Of a DNA stretch of 64,000 nt, positions 37,148 through 47,657 are shown in pieces (the first letter of the stretch is position 1; each line of letters starts with the position of its first letter). The stretch covers positions 1-64,000 of the forward strand of contig CAXPZW010000015.1 in assembly GCA_964221845.1 (NCBI GenBank), read 5' to 3'. Position numbers and translations under genes: made by a program. The notes under the pieces were generated by a model. The model saw only the letters and a program-made list of their open reading frames with translations, searched no databases and was not told the DNA's origin. This DNA is from CAXPZW01 sp964221845. GTDB lineage: Bacteria; Bacteroidota; Bacteroidia; Flavobacteriales_D; Sanyastnellaceae.

Positions 37148-38674
37148 ATGAAACCGTCTCACGAACTGTTCCATCTGATCAAGTCGCTGACCAAATCGGA
37201 GAAGCGCTTTTTCAAACTCTCCTCAGCCCTGCAGTCAGGAGAAAAGAACTACCTGAAGATCTTCGACGTCATCGACCGTCAAACCGAGTACGATGAGCAA
37301 AAAGTCAAGGACTACTTCCAGCGTGAGACCTTCATCAAGCACTTCCCTTCGGAGAAGAACCACCTGTACAAGCTGATCCTCAAGAGCTTACGCGCTTACC
37401 ACGCAGACAACTCGGTTTCATCCCAGCTTAAGCAGGAAATCAAGAACATCGAGATCCTCTACAACAAGGCGCTGTTCAAGGAGTGCAACAAGTTTTTGAT
37501 GCGCGCCAAAAAGATGGCCATCACCCACGAGAAGTTCTACTACCTGTTTGAGCTGATCAGCTGGGAGAAATTGCTTCTGGAGGAGGCCTTCGAGGACGGC
37601 CAATTCACCAAAGACCTCGACACCCTGATCCGCGAAGAGCAAGAAGTAATCGAAAAGCTGCGCAACCTGGTAGCCTACCACGTGCTCTACAGCAAGATCA
37701 ACTACGTTTTCCGCAGTGGCGGTTTTGTGCGCGACGAAGAGAACCGCGCACTGGTCCAAGAGATTTCGGATCACCCGCTCATCCGCGAGAAGAACACGGC
37801 CCTGTCTAACCGTGCGGCCACCATCTGCTACTATACCCAAGGCTTCTGCAACCTGGCCAAGGGTGACCCCGAAACGGCCATGGCCAAATTCAACCGGGTC
37901 ATCGCCATCTTGGACAACCAACCCAAGATCCGCCGTGATCTGGCCAAGCGTTACGCTCGTGCCCTGGCCAAGACCACCACGTGTTTGATCGACCTCAGCC
38001 GTTTTGAAGAGGCCGAAGCCCGCATCGTAGACCTGCAGAACATGCTCAAGGTCGACGGCTTCAAGCGCACCGACATCCAACTCAACATCCAAAAGGACAA
38101 CACCATCCACCGCCTGCAGATTTGCAACTGCACGGGCAACTTCGAGCGCGGCTTGGAGTTGGTGGAGGAAGCCATTTCCACCCTGGATCCCGGCGAGGGC
38201 AAACTGCACAAAGAGCAGGAGCTCATCCTGTTCTACTACATCGCCTCGATCTACTTCGGCGCCGGCAAGCACAACAAAGCGCTGTTCTGGATCAACAAGG
38301 TGCTCAACGACAACGAAAACACCCTGCGTCAGGACATCTACTCCTACGCCCGCCTGTTCAACCTGGTCATCCACTACGAATTGGGCAACTACGACTTGCT
38401 GGAGTACATCACCAAGTCTACCCTGCGTTACCTGGCCAAGCGCCAACGCGACTATGCGTTTGAGAAGATGGTCATTGAGGTCATGCGCAAACTCATCCGC
38501 GCCAACCGCGATGCAGACCGCCATGCGGTATTTGCCAACTTCCGTGAGCGCCTGGACGAAGTCATTCAAGGCCCCGAAGACAAAGTGGTACTCAAGTACT
38601 TCAACTTTGTCAAGTGGTCTGAGAGCAAGCTCGAAGACACCACGTACGCACAACAACTCCAAAGCGCAGTCTAA
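37148..38674 (+). CDS. Conserved helical repeat protein of unknown function
   Basis: 508 residues from the ATG at 37148 (MKPSHELFHLIKSLTKSEKR), the start I recall for a family found widely in Bacteroidota. It is soluble, without signal peptide or membrane helix, and rich in charged helices arranged like TPR units (FNRVIAILDNQPKIRRDLAK, ALFWINKVLNDNENTL). The N-terminal part up to about 90 (KRFFKLSSALQSGEKNYLKI) may be a separate winged-helix-like region. No catalytic motif was found. It stands alone between eno and a convergent operon. Function is unknown; a scaffold or regulatory role would fit the repeat structure but is only a guess. Confidence 0.85.
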   Translation: MKPSHELFHLIKSLTKSEKRFFKLSSALQSGEKNYLKIFDVIDRQTEYDEQKVKDYFQRETFIKHFPSEKNHLYKLILKSLRAYHADNSVSSQLKQEIKNIEILYNKALFKECNKFLMRAKKMAITHEKFYYLFELISWEKLLLEEAFEDGQFTKDLDTLIREEQEVIEKLRNLVAYHVLYSKINYVFRSGGFVRDEENRALVQEISDHPLIREKNTALSNRAATICYYTQGFCNLAKGDPETAMAKFNRVIAILDNQPKIRRDLAKRYARALAKTTTCLIDLSRFEEAEARIVDLQNMLKVDGFKRTDIQLNIQKDNTIHRLQICNCTGNFERGLELVEEAISTLDPGEGKLHKEQELILFYYIASIYFGAGKHNKALFWINKVLNDNENTLRQDIYSYARLFNLVIHYELGNYDLLEYITKSTLRYLAKRQRDYAFEKMVIEVMRKLIRANRDADRHAVFANFRERLDEVIQGPEDKVVLKYFNFVKWSESKLEDTTYAQQLQSAV

Positions 38675-38701
38675 GCTCGGACCGGCGCTGTCAACAAAGC
38701 G

Positions 38702-38742
38702 AACGCCCCTACCGGCTGCTCAGGCATGCCAGTAGGGGCGTT
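38702..38742. terminator. Bidirectional terminator between convergent genes
   Basis: A perfect 11-bp stem AACGCCCCTAC (38702-38712) pairs with GTAGGGGCGTT (38732-38742), with extra CGG/CC pairing inside. T-rich bases follow on both strands. It sits 27 bases after the stop of the helical repeat gene and 20 before the stop of the OmpA gene. Confidence 0.8.
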
Positions 38743-38762
38743 TCGTTTGAGGGGTGATCTGC

Positions 38763-40739
38763 CTACTTGGAGATCACTACAAATTCGGTGCGGCGGTTTT
38801 CTGAGTGCTGATCCTCGGTGCATGAGGTGCGTCGGCAGTTGCACTTGTTGACCAGCTTTCGCTTGCCCATGCCTTTGCTTTGCAGCTTCACACGTGGAAT
38901 GCCTTTGCTCACCAGGTAGTCCATCACCGCTTCTGCGCGTTTTTGCGACAGGGCGTCGTTAAACGCATTGGAACCGCGGCAATCACAGTGGCTTTGAATC
39001 TGAACCGTGAGCGAAGGATTGTCTTTGAGGACTTTCACCAGTTGGTCCAAGTAGGGCTCTGCGTCGGGGCGGATGTCCCACTTGTTGTAGTCCCAGTAAA
39101 TGTTGTGAATCGGGTACTGGCCCACACCGTTCGGATTGTGGAGGCCCAAGTCCGATCCGTCACCTTTGTTTGATCCGTCGTCATTGTCTGATCCGTCGCC
39201 GCCGTTGGGGTTGTCGGGGTCGCCGGCCACGATGAGTGGATCGAGTTCGATGGGCAGATCAAAGGTGTGGTTGTCGGTGATGCCAATTGTAGAGATCTCT
39301 TGGGAAACCTTGAAGTAGTCGTCCACTTCGGCATAGACCGTGTAATCCTTGTTGGGTTCCAGGTCGAAGGTGAAACGCCCATCAGCGTCGGTCACCGTTC
39401 GCGATTCTGTGCCATCGGTTTGGTTGGTCAGCGTGATGCCTACGCCCTGCAGAGGACGCATTGAATTCTTGTCGGTGATCAAACCGTTGATGTCGATTTG
39501 CGGATCGAGTTCCACAAAACGGTAGATCTGATCGGTCCCACTGCGATCCGAGCTGATGTAACCTTCAAGCGGTCCCTCGAAGGCCATGCCGAAGTCATCT
39601 GCAGGCGAGTTTACCGGTGCGCTCAAGTGTATAGGTGGGTTCCAAGTGCCAGCGGTTTGCGTGGCGTACATCAGGTCAAGCCCACCCAAGGTCAGGTGTG
39701 CATCTGAGCTGAAGTACAGCGTGTCGGCGTGCTTGAGTGATGGGAACACTTCGTTTCCAGGAGTGTTAACGCCGCCGCCAAGGTTCTCAGGTTGGCTCCA
39801 GGCGCTGCCGTTCCATGTGGTGCGGTACAAGTCCATGCCCCCCATGCCTCCAAGCTTATCGGAGGCAAAGTAGAGGGTGTTTCCATCTGCACTCAAGGCA
39901 GGGTGGGTATACATGAATCCGTTTTCGTTGAACGGGAGCAGTTCTGGTTCAGACCATTCGCCTTCCGCTCCTTTGCGAGAAAGGTAGAGTTGCAGGTTGT
40001 TGGTGTTTTCACCGTCAGCGGCCAAGCGTTTACCACCTTCCAAAAGGCTGCGGGTAAATACAGCCGTATTGCCGTCCTGTGAAAAGGCAGGTACGGCGTC
40101 GTGGAACTTACTGTTCAACGCCTTCTGCGCAAGCGGATTACCCCAGCTGCCGTCGGTGTCGTCCACAGCGTAGATATCGGTGTAAGGCTGGTTGGTGTAC
40201 GGGTCGTTCAGTCCGGATCCTGCCGGCGCTGAGAAATACAGCTGACCAGCTGCCAACACCGGTCCGTATGCTGTAGCGGTTCCCAGGTTCACGCGGTCTA
40301 CCTTAAACAAGGCGGAGTCGCGGGTCATTTCTGAGGTCTTGCGGCACGAGAGCGCTAGGGCTTGCGCCACTTTGTTGCTCGGGTCGCGCGAAAGCACACC
40401 GTCAAACACAGTTTGTGCATCATCGTAGCGACGTGTGCTCATCAATGCCTTGCCGTAGTGCATTCGTGCTTCGTCGGTGACATTTGGATTGAGGGTAGCC
40501 AAGTCAAACATGTTCTTGGCATCGCCGAAGCGGTTGACCTTCAAGTAGCTCTCAGCGAGTAACAACTGCGCTTCAGCAGTAGGTTTTTTGCGCAACGATT
40601 TTTCGAGGTTGTCGATGGCGTCGGCGTAGGCGTATTGTTCGTAGGCGGCCACCCCAGATTTGTACTGGCTTTGGGCACAGGAAACGACCAAAGCTCCAAT
40701 CAACAAGTAGAACAGCCAGTGGGTATGCTTCTTCATCAT
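38763..40739 (-). CDS. PorE-like lipoprotein: TPR, PD40 propeller, regulatory-like domain, OmpA
   Basis: 658 residues with lipoprotein signal LIGALVVSC (Cys21). TPR helices at about 25-130 (YKSGVAAYEQYAYADAIDNL) are followed by PD40 blades at about 160-410 (LYFASDKLGGMGGMDLYRTT, LYFSSDAHLTLGGLDLMYAT). A carboxypeptidase-regulatory-like domain at about 420-500, a Gly/Asp/Asn linker, and a C-terminal OmpA domain at about 545-658 (VQIQSHCDCRGSNAFNDALS, RRTEFVVIS) complete it. This is the architecture of PorE, which ties the T9SS complex to peptidoglycan. The OmpA part has unusual extra cysteines (CDC, CNC). It is the last gene of the second adhesin module, nine bases after the PorP-like gene. 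Exact orthology to PorE is not proven. Confidence 0.92.
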   Translation of the reverse strand: MMKKHTHWLFYLLIGALVVSCAQSQYKSGVAAYEQYAYADAIDNLEKSLRKKPTAEAQLLLAESYLKVNRFGDAKNMFDLATLNPNVTDEARMHYGKALMSTRRYDDAQTVFDGVLSRDPSNKVAQALALSCRKTSEMTRDSALFKVDRVNLGTATAYGPVLAAGQLYFSAPAGSGLNDPYTNQPYTDIYAVDDTDGSWGNPLAQKALNSKFHDAVPAFSQDGNTAVFTRSLLEGGKRLAADGENTNNLQLYLSRKGAEGEWSEPELLPFNENGFMYTHPALSADGNTLYFASDKLGGMGGMDLYRTTWNGSAWSQPENLGGGVNTPGNEVFPSLKHADTLYFSSDAHLTLGGLDLMYATQTAGTWNPPIHLSAPVNSPADDFGMAFEGPLEGYISSDRSGTDQIYRFVELDPQIDINGLITDKNSMRPLQGVGITLTNQTDGTESRTVTDADGRFTFDLEPNKDYTVYAEVDDYFKVSQEISTIGITDNHTFDLPIELDPLIVAGDPDNPNGGDGSDNDDGSNKGDGSDLGLHNPNGVGQYPIHNIYWDYNKWDIRPDAEPYLDQLVKVLKDNPSLTVQIQSHCDCRGSNAFNDALSQKRAEAVMDYLVSKGIPRVKLQSKGMGKRKLVNKCNCRRTSCTEDQHSENRRTEFVVISK

Positions 40740-40748
40740 GCTCTTGGA

Positions 40749-41684
40749 TTAGAAGTATCGAGGTGAACGGGTTTTGATTCCTACATCGCGACCAAAGTCA
40801 AAGCCAAGCATGATTTCGTGTGATCCACTGCTGTAATTGGCAATGTCAGTCAGGGTGTAGTCGTATGCGTAGCCGGCGCGCAGTTGCGGGGTAATGTTGT
40901 ACTCCAACATGCCCACCACCGCGTCACCGGTGCGGTAGCCTGCGCCAAGCCACAAACGCTCGTACAACAGGAAGTTGCAGTTGAGGTCTACCTCTACTGG
41001 AGCAGCCTGTTCGTACTTGACCAAAAACGAAGGCTTGATTTTTAAGCTCGAGTTGGGTTCAAACACGTAGCCTGCATTCGCGTAGAAGTGGCGCGCGAAG
41101 TATTTTTCAAGGGTGCTGGTCTCAAGCAATATGTTGTTGTCCAGCGATTCAAAGGTGGGGATGCTCAGTCCTGCAAACCACTTGTCGGTGTGGTAGTAAA
41201 TCCCAAATCCAAACTGGGTCACAAACTCACCGTTGATGTTGTTGAAGCTGTAGACCGCGTCGTCCTCGTCCCAAATGGTGACCGCTGCCAGGTCGGCAGA
41301 GTAGGAGCTGAAGCCCACCTTCAACCCCAAGGCGAGGTTGCCGGCCCCAAGTTGCATGCGGTAGGCGCCGTTGAGACCTACGTTTAGCTGGCGGATGATG
41401 CCGTGCTGGTCATTGGTCACCAGCAAACCGATGCCCATTTTGTCATTTGCCACCGGACCGTCCAAGGCAAATACTTGGGTGGTGGGGGCGTTGTCAAACT
41501 GCACCCATTGGGAGCGGTGCAGCAGGCTGGTGCTGAAATACGGGTGCGAGCCGGCGTAGGCCGGGTTCAACAGCAAGCCGTTGAACATGTATTGCGAAAC
41601 CATCAGCTCTTGCTGGGCTGAGCCTGCAACAGCGCTGACCACCAGGGCCAGAAGTAATATGAGTCGTTTCATGGTCGTGTGCAT
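40749..41684 (-). CDS. PorP/SprF family type IX secretion membrane protein
   Basis: 311 residues (or 307 from the second ATG at 41672, MKRLILLL). The signal peptide ends at AGSAQ and is followed by QELMVSQYMFNGLLLNPAYA, the SprF/PorP signature. The rest is barrel-like, and the C-terminal SHEIMLGFDFGRDVG matches the family. SprF is needed for secretion of the SprB adhesin in gliding Flavobacteria, and here the gene lies directly behind an SprB-repeat adhesin (12 bases). It is the second such gene in the window, more similar in start and tail to SprF than the copy at 2547-3539. Confidence 0.93.
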   Translation of the reverse strand: MHTTMKRLILLLALVVSAVAGSAQQELMVSQYMFNGLLLNPAYAGSHPYFSTSLLHRSQWVQFDNAPTTQVFALDGPVANDKMGIGLLVTNDQHGIIRQLNVGLNGAYRMQLGAGNLALGLKVGFSSYSADLAAVTIWDEDDAVYSFNNINGEFVTQFGFGIYYHTDKWFAGLSIPTFESLDNNILLETSTLEKYFARHFYANAGYVFEPNSSLKIKPSFLVKYEQAAPVEVDLNCNFLLYERLWLGAGYRTGDAVVGMLEYNITPQLRAGYAYDYTLTDIANYSSGSHEIMLGFDFGRDVGIKTRSPRYF

Positions 41685-41696
41685 CTGGATCGTGGG

Positions 41697-44600
41697 TTAG
41701 CGGCGGAGATCAACATAAGTGTGGAACTGGCGATCGTCTGCCTCAAAGACCACATAGTAGGTGCCGTCGGGCAGCTGTTCGCCGCTGTTGGATTGTCCGG
41801 TCCATTCGTTTTGGTAACCGCTGCGCTCGTATACCAGGTTGCCCCAGCGGTTGTAGACTTGGAACAGGTTCTCGGGATGTTCTTCAACGCCGAGGATGAC
41901 ATAGGCGTCATTGTCACCGTCTCCGTTAGGTGAAACGCCGGTGGGCAGCGTCAAATCAAAGGGTTGGGTGAGTATGATCAGGGTATCAATCACGCATCCG
42001 TTGGCATCGGTGACCAACAAATTGTAGGCACCAGCCACCAGATCCAGCGGATAGGATTCATCGTCATCGATTTCTATAGGGCCGTCCCATTCCCAGCTAT
42101 AGTCCGGTGTGCCGCCTTGAACATCGGTGAAGATGTCGCCGTCTTGGCCAGCATAGCTCGAAACGTTGTACCCATTGTCGTACAATGAAAGTTCAATTTC
42201 GATGTACAGCGAGTCGGGTTGGGTCACGGTAAAAGAGAATTCATCCTGGCAACCGGGCCCGTGTTCAATGGTGACCGTATACTCTCCAGCACAGAGGTCT
42301 AGGAGCTCCAAACCGTCACCGATGACCTCACCAGCAGTGTTGGTCCAGGTGTAAGTGGGCGCTTCTTGAACATTGTTGAATGTACTGTTGATCACTCCTG
42401 TGCAGGTATCGTAGCACAGCAAATCGGTGATGTCTGCATTGGCAGTAACCGCAGGAGGAGCGCCAATGGTATAAGTCTCCAGGTACAGGCACCCATTAGC
42501 ATCTTCGATGGTCAAGCTGTAATCGCCCGGACACAGGCTGTCTGGACTGAGTTCGTTGTCGGGGATGCCATTGCTCCAAGTGGCTATGCTTGGTGCTGTT
42601 CCTCCTGATACGATCGTTGAAAGAACGCCGTCACAGAAATCGCACGTGGCGTCGGTAATCGATGTACTAACCTCAATGGGCGGGGGAGCGGTTATGGTTT
42701 CTTCAATACTTTCTGAACAGCCGTTCAAGTCTACCACAGTGCAGCTGTATGTGCCTGCATCGATTGTTCCGGTTTCGTTGGTGTCAGATACGTCTGGACT
42801 CCAATCGAAGGTGTAGTTCGGGACTCCTCCAGTGACCTCTAAGGTGATGTTTGAAGAGTCTCCAGCACATAGAATAGGAACAAAGCTGGAGTCAATGATC
42901 AAGCTGTCAGGCTCTGAGATGGTCACTACGGTGATTTGCTCACAATCCACCGAATCGGTTAATGTTAAGAGGTACTGGCCACTACAGAGGTCTTCGATAA
43001 AAGTGGCATCACCGAAGTCTTCCCACTCCACCTCAATAGGCCCTTGGCCACCTGAGGGGTCGATTTCCATGGTGCCGTCGCACGAGCCATTGCAGCTCAC
43101 GCCGAAGCCATTGTAGTTGCTTGTGACCAATTGGGGTTGAATGGGAGGAGGAGCGTCCAGAATGATGAACAGCGTGGTATCGCAGCCGTTCGAATCTGTG
43201 ATGAGGATATCATATGTACCTGCGCACAGTTCGTCGAGTTGTGATTCTTCGCTGAAGACAGTACCTGATCCATTGAGTTGCCATAAGTAGGTATACGATG
43301 GTACGCCACCGACAACTTCCGTAGAAATACTACCATCACAAGCCCCAAAGCAGCTAACGTTGAAGTCAACAGGGTAAATACTTTCGGTATGACTGGCCTG
43401 CAATGGCTCTTCTGGTTCACTGATGTCAGTTGTGGCTGTGGCTTCGCAACCCTGCGCATCGGTGACGACCAACTCGTAACAACCCGCTTCGAGGCCATCG
43501 ATATTTGGGTCAGTTCCGAGCGGGTTGCCCTCACAGTCTGCCCAAGCGTAGGACAGATCGGGGTCGCCGCCTTGTACAGTCGAGAGGATTGAACCGTTGT
43601 CGTCGCCCACGCAGGCCAGGTCAAACGGACCGTCGCTTTGGCTCGGTACACTCAGGGTCACCACAAAGGTGTCGGGCTGCATGATTTCAAACGAAAGGTC
43701 AACTTCACAGCCGTTGATGTCTGAAACCGTGCCGTCATATACGCTGGCGCACAGGCCGGTCAACACGTTTCCAGCGAAAGGCAGGCCGTCGTCATCGGTG
43801 AAGAAGTACACGTAGCCTCCTGCTCCGCCCATCGCGTCAATCGATACCGTGCCGTCGCAGTAGCCGTAGCACGTTGCGTCGGTCAGGGCCACTACCTCAG
43901 CGGTCAGCTCGTCGGGTTCGGTGAGGGTGAAGCAGATTTCTTCTTCACAACCGTTACTGTCCACAATGGTCAGGCAATATTCTCCGGCGCCCAATCCAAT
44001 GAGGTTTTCGGCGTTGGGGTCGTTGGTGCCCAAATCTGGACCGCTCCATACGTAGGTGTCGTAGTCGTCCGATCCGCCTGCGATGTCGGGGTTGATGAAA
44101 CCGTCGGTCGCACCAAAGCAAGACACGCCAAATCCGTTGTAATCTGAAATGGATCCGGTGGCCTCAATCGAATCAGGTTCTGAGATGGCGATGGTGGTCG
44201 TGGCCAAGCAGCCGTTCGCATCCAGTACGTTCACCGAATAAGTGCCCGGGCCGAGGTTGTCTACAAAGTCCGCGTTGGGGTCGTTGCCAAACACGGTGAC
44301 GTCGTCGCCATCGGTCCAGTCAAAGTCGTAGTCGTATGGGTCAAAGGTCACTGGGTCGGGTGTACCTCCGCTCACAGTCACCGAAATGGAACCGTCGTTG
44401 GCGCCGTTGCAGGAGATGTTGAAGCCGCCGTCAAACTCGGTCACGCTCACAAAGATGTCCATGATTACCGGTGCATCCAGAAAGATGGAATCCACCACGA
44501 CACATCCGTTTGCGTCGGTGGCCTGAGCGGTGTACCAACATTCCCAAAGGTTGCTGATGGCATCATCGTCAGAGCCTTCAAAGAAACATGCAGGGTCAGC

Positions 44601-47600
44601 GCTAGGTAGCCATACAAGGTCAATATCCCCAGCACCTCCGGTCGCCTGAACCTCCAATGAGCCGTTGTTGTTTCCGAAACAAACCGGAGGAACAACATTG
44701 ATGAATTCCAACTCGATGACCTCGGGTTCGGAGACGGTGTAATTGAACACTTCCACGCAGGTGGCATCCACGACTACTTGGGTGACTGTAAGGGTGTAAT
44801 CACCTGCAAAGACATCGACGATGTCCTCGGTGTCTGCAGTAAATCCATCAGGCCCTGTCCATGCGTAGCTATAAACGCCCTCAGGGTCTATGGTGACATC
44901 AATACTTCCGATGCTATCTCCCGCGCAGAGTATGTCGGTGATGATGGCTTCAGAGACATCAAAGACATCGTTGGTGCCTACGTTGATGATGAACTGATTC
45001 GTGCAGCCTTGCGCATCTGCCACTTCCAAGACGTAGTCGCCAGACACCAAATTGAGCAGGTCAAGTCCTGCGCAAGGACAAGATGGTCCGGAGATCCAAG
45101 TTTCTGTGTAGGGCCCACCGTGGCCGCCGAAAATGTCGGTGACGTGAATTTCCCCCAAGCCAATAGCGGGATCTCCGCAAGGGTTGGGCTCGGTGGTGAA
45201 AGTGATGTTGATTTCGGGTACACAGGTCAACTCGTACGTCTGCGACTCGGAACAACCATTTTCATCATCTACGGTAAAGGTGTATGTACCACAAGGCGCA
45301 TTCAACAAGTCTTCGGTATTGGTCACAAACAGCCCTGCGCCATCGGTCCATGTGAACGTATATGCGCCTATTCCCCCGGCAACAGAAACATCAATACTGC
45401 CATCGGTGGCGCCGGGACAAGAAACGTTGAACCCACCTGGGTAAACCGAGATGTTTTCGGTGGTAATCGCGATAGGATCAGTAGGCTCTCCAATCTCTAC
45501 GGTTACTTGGTCGAGGCTCACACAGCCATTGATATCAGTCACTGCTACAGTATAGAGGGCACTGCTGAGATCAGTTGCGACCGGTGTGTTCAGGTCGGGG
45601 TCGTGGCTCCAGCTGTAGAAGTAGGGCGGACAACCTCCGAGAGAGGTTACAGTTGCTGACCCCGTACTTTCACCTGTGCAAAGCACATCGACCTGACCTA
45701 CAAGCTCAATTTCGAGTGGATCAGGTTCACTTAACACGTAAGTACCTGTGACCACGCAGCCATTTTCATCTTCAATAACAACGGTGTAGGTGCCAGCGGG
45801 CAAATCGGACACATCTTCGGTGTCCGCTGAAAAGCCTCCGGGTTCTGTCCACGCGTAGGTGTACGAGCCAGAGCCACCGCTTACAGTAATGTCAATGCTA
45901 CCGTCGCTGGCGCCTGCACAGGAAATCTCGTCGCATGTAAAATCACTGAGTACTGCCGACTCAAGGGTGAGCGGGTCGGTGATGATGACCGTGGCGCAGG
46001 CCTCGCCGGTACAGCCGGTGGCATCCACAACGGTGACGCAGTATTCGCCGGGTTCCAGTCCGGTGATGTCTTCGGTGTCGGCAGTGAAACCGTCAGGACC
46101 AGTCCACGAGTAGGTGAACGGCCCGCTGCCGTCAAGCACGGTCAAGTCCACTTGGCCGAACGCACCGTCGGCACACGTGGAGCCGAGTGGTACCAACTGG
46201 ATGTCTAAGCTGTCCACGCTGATCACAATGGAATCCTCGGCAATACAATCGCCCAGGGTAGCGCGCAGCAAGTAGGTGATGTCGTCGGTAGGGCAAACTG
46301 TTTGGCTTAGACTGGTAGGATCTACCAAGTCGTCAGCAGGGATCCACGTGAAGTCCGAGAAGTCAGGATCGCTCAAGGAGCCTTCAAAATCCACGCATTG
46401 GCCGTAACACAAATCTGCCGAGGCAGGAGTCACGTTGACCAAGAAGGTGTCCTCGATGATAAAGTCCACACTGCTGTTGAACTGCACACCATCGCACAGC
46501 TGATCCAACAAGGTGATGTTCACGAACTCGCCCCCGTCGATGATGCCATCGGCCAGCGGGAAGATGTCAAAGCTGAATGTCGTACTGCCTGCCGGCACGG
46601 TTATTACATATGCACCAAGATCTGCGTCAAAGAAGGCAGTCAGGTCTGGGTCGAGGGTGTAATCCAAGCCCAGTTCGGCGGTGCCGCCTAGGCTGAACAG
46701 CACTTGCAAATCAACTGTGGGGGTGAAGGTGGTTTGGAGGGTTACGGTACCCTGGTTACATCCTTCAATCATGTAATCCACGCCTGCCGCAGTAGAAGTC
46801 AGCAGGGTTACTGGGTTCGATTCGATTTTGGAGATGAATACTCCGGAGTCGTACAGGCGGTCGGCGCCGTCGGCCACGGCCAGCTTCAGGTGGTAGGTCT
46901 CGCACGGAATCAGGTTTCCGATCTCGGCGGTCAAGCCTTGGGTGAAGCCGTCATACTGCACGTACTGGCCCAATGGATCTTGGTTGTCGTAGAAGTACTC
47001 CGAGTTGTCGATCAGGTTGATGGTGTTGATCGAGATGGGCGTAGAAGTGCCCGGCACAACCGCAAGGTTTTGCGTGCCGGTGATGCCCGGACCCGAGATG
47101 TAGAAGGCGAACACGTCGTTGAACGAGCTGCCCACCCACTCCAGGTATTCCTCCGAAGCAAAGGCAAAATCAAAGCGTAGACTGTCGCCCTGCACCTGAA
47201 CGTCAAATTCAAAGACGCAGGCGTCCCACGTATTTCCACCGGTGAGGATGCTGAGGTCCAAGTCGCCGGGCTGGCTCAAGTCGTAGAGGTCGCAGTCCAA
47301 GCAACCGCCCATCCCGTCCAGGGTAGGCAGACCCGAAGCGTCGTTCGGACCTACGGCGTTGATGGCTCGCCCGCTGCTCAGCAGGATACCAGAGGTGGTG
47401 CCCAACTCGGTGTTGTCCGAATCGAACAAGCCGTATTGTTCCGGCAGGCCGCTCACCGTGGCGTTGCTGATTTCCACGCCTTCACCCACCAGGGTTTGGG
47501 CCATGTCATCGGGCAACGAACCCGGGGTCACGTTTAGGGATTGTGCGTAAGCGCCTGCGCTGCATAGCAGGATAGCCGCCAGCAAAGTCAAGGATGTAGA

Positions 47601-47627
47601 TGTATACCAACGCAAGTTGTTCATCAC
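41697..47627 (-). CDS. Giant SprB-repeat surface protein with choice-of-anchor L and T9SS type B domains
   Basis: 1976 residues, the largest gene here. The signal peptide ends GAYAQ. Residues about 35-250 form a choice-of-anchor L domain (FDFAFASEEYLEWVGSSFND, FAFYISGPGI), and about 280-390 is a Calx-beta-like region. Then come some 17 SprB-type repeats with the pattern C.G..DGSI.V.VSGG...Y.Y.W (SCPGATDGSIDVSVAGGIG, ATCYGYCDGTVSIDAMGGAG). The last ~90 residues are a gliding-motility-associated C-terminal domain (GVSPNGDGDNDAYV, FQVYNRWGNLVYE). SprB repeats occur in the mobile gliding adhesin of Flavobacterium, so adhesion or gliding is likely. A small secreted protein gene precedes it, and PorP/SprF and PorE-like genes follow. 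Confidence 0.93.
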   Translation of the reverse strand: MMNNLRWYTSTSLTLLAAILLCSAGAYAQSLNVTPGSLPDDMAQTLVGEGVEISNATVSGLPEQYGLFDSDNTELGTTSGILLSSGRAINAVGPNDASGLPTLDGMGGCLDCDLYDLSQPGDLDLSILTGGNTWDACVFEFDVQVQGDSLRFDFAFASEEYLEWVGSSFNDVFAFYISGPGITGTQNLAVVPGTSTPISINTINLIDNSEYFYDNQDPLGQYVQYDGFTQGLTAEIGNLIPCETYHLKLAVADGADRLYDSGVFISKIESNPVTLLTSTAAGVDYMIEGCNQGTVTLQTTFTPTVDLQVLFSLGGTAELGLDYTLDPDLTAFFDADLGAYVITVPAGSTTFSFDIFPLADGIIDGGEFVNITLLDQLCDGVQFNSSVDFIIEDTFLVNVTPASADLCYGQCVDFEGSLSDPDFSDFTWIPADDLVDPTSLSQTVCPTDDITYLLRATLGDCIAEDSIVISVDSLDIQLVPLGSTCADGAFGQVDLTVLDGSGPFTYSWTGPDGFTADTEDITGLEPGEYCVTVVDATGCTGEACATVIITDPLTLESAVLSDFTCDEISCAGASDGSIDITVSGGSGSYTYAWTEPGGFSADTEDVSDLPAGTYTVVIEDENGCVVTGTYVLSEPDPLEIELVGQVDVLCTGESTGSATVTSLGGCPPYFYSWSHDPDLNTPVATDLSSALYTVAVTDINGCVSLDQVTVEIGEPTDPIAITTENISVYPGGFNVSCPGATDGSIDVSVAGGIGAYTFTWTDGAGLFVTNTEDLLNAPCGTYTFTVDDENGCSESQTYELTCVPEINITFTTEPNPCGDPAIGLGEIHVTDIFGGHGGPYTETWISGPSCPCAGLDLLNLVSGDYVLEVADAQGCTNQFIINVGTNDVFDVSEAIITDILCAGDSIGSIDVTIDPEGVYSYAWTGPDGFTADTEDIVDVFAGDYTLTVTQVVVDATCVEVFNYTVSEPEVIELEFINVVPPVCFGNNNGSLEVQATGGAGDIDLVWLPSADPACFFEGSDDDAISNLWECWYTAQATDANGCVVVDSIFLDAPVIMDIFVSVTEFDGGFNISCNGANDGSISVTVSGGTPDPVTFDPYDYDFDWTDGDDVTVFGNDPNADFVDNLGPGTYSVNVLDANGCLATTTIAISEPDSIEATGSISDYNGFGVSCFGATDGFINPDIAGGSDDYDTYVWSGPDLGTNDPNAENLIGLGAGEYCLTIVDSNGCEEEICFTLTEPDELTAEVVALTDATCYGYCDGTVSIDAMGGAGGYVYFFTDDDGLPFAGNVLTGLCASVYDGTVSDINGCEVDLSFEIMQPDTFVVTLSVPSQSDGPFDLACVGDDNGSILSTVQGGDPDLSYAWADCEGNPLGTDPNIDGLEAGCYELVVTDAQGCEATATTDISEPEEPLQASHTESIYPVDFNVSCFGACDGSISTEVVGGVPSYTYLWQLNGSGTVFSEESQLDELCAGTYDILITDSNGCDTTLFIILDAPPPIQPQLVTSNYNGFGVSCNGSCDGTMEIDPSGGQGPIEVEWEDFGDATFIEDLCSGQYLLTLTDSVDCEQITVVTISEPDSLIIDSSFVPILCAGDSSNITLEVTGGVPNYTFDWSPDVSDTNETGTIDAGTYSCTVVDLNGCSESIEETITAPPPIEVSTSITDATCDFCDGVLSTIVSGGTAPSIATWSNGIPDNELSPDSLCPGDYSLTIEDANGCLYLETYTIGAPPAVTANADITDLLCYDTCTGVINSTFNNVQEAPTYTWTNTAGEVIGDGLELLDLCAGEYTVTIEHGPGCQDEFSFTVTQPDSLYIEIELSLYDNGYNVSSYAGQDGDIFTDVQGGTPDYSWEWDGPIEIDDDESYPLDLVAGAYNLLVTDANGCVIDTLIILTQPFDLTLPTGVSPNGDGDNDAYVILGVEEHPENLFQVYNRWGNLVYERSGYQNEWTGQSNSGEQLPDGTYYVVFEADDRQFHTYVDLRR

Positions 47628-47657
47628 AAGGGATTTGGGGTCAAGGGAAGGGCTGGA

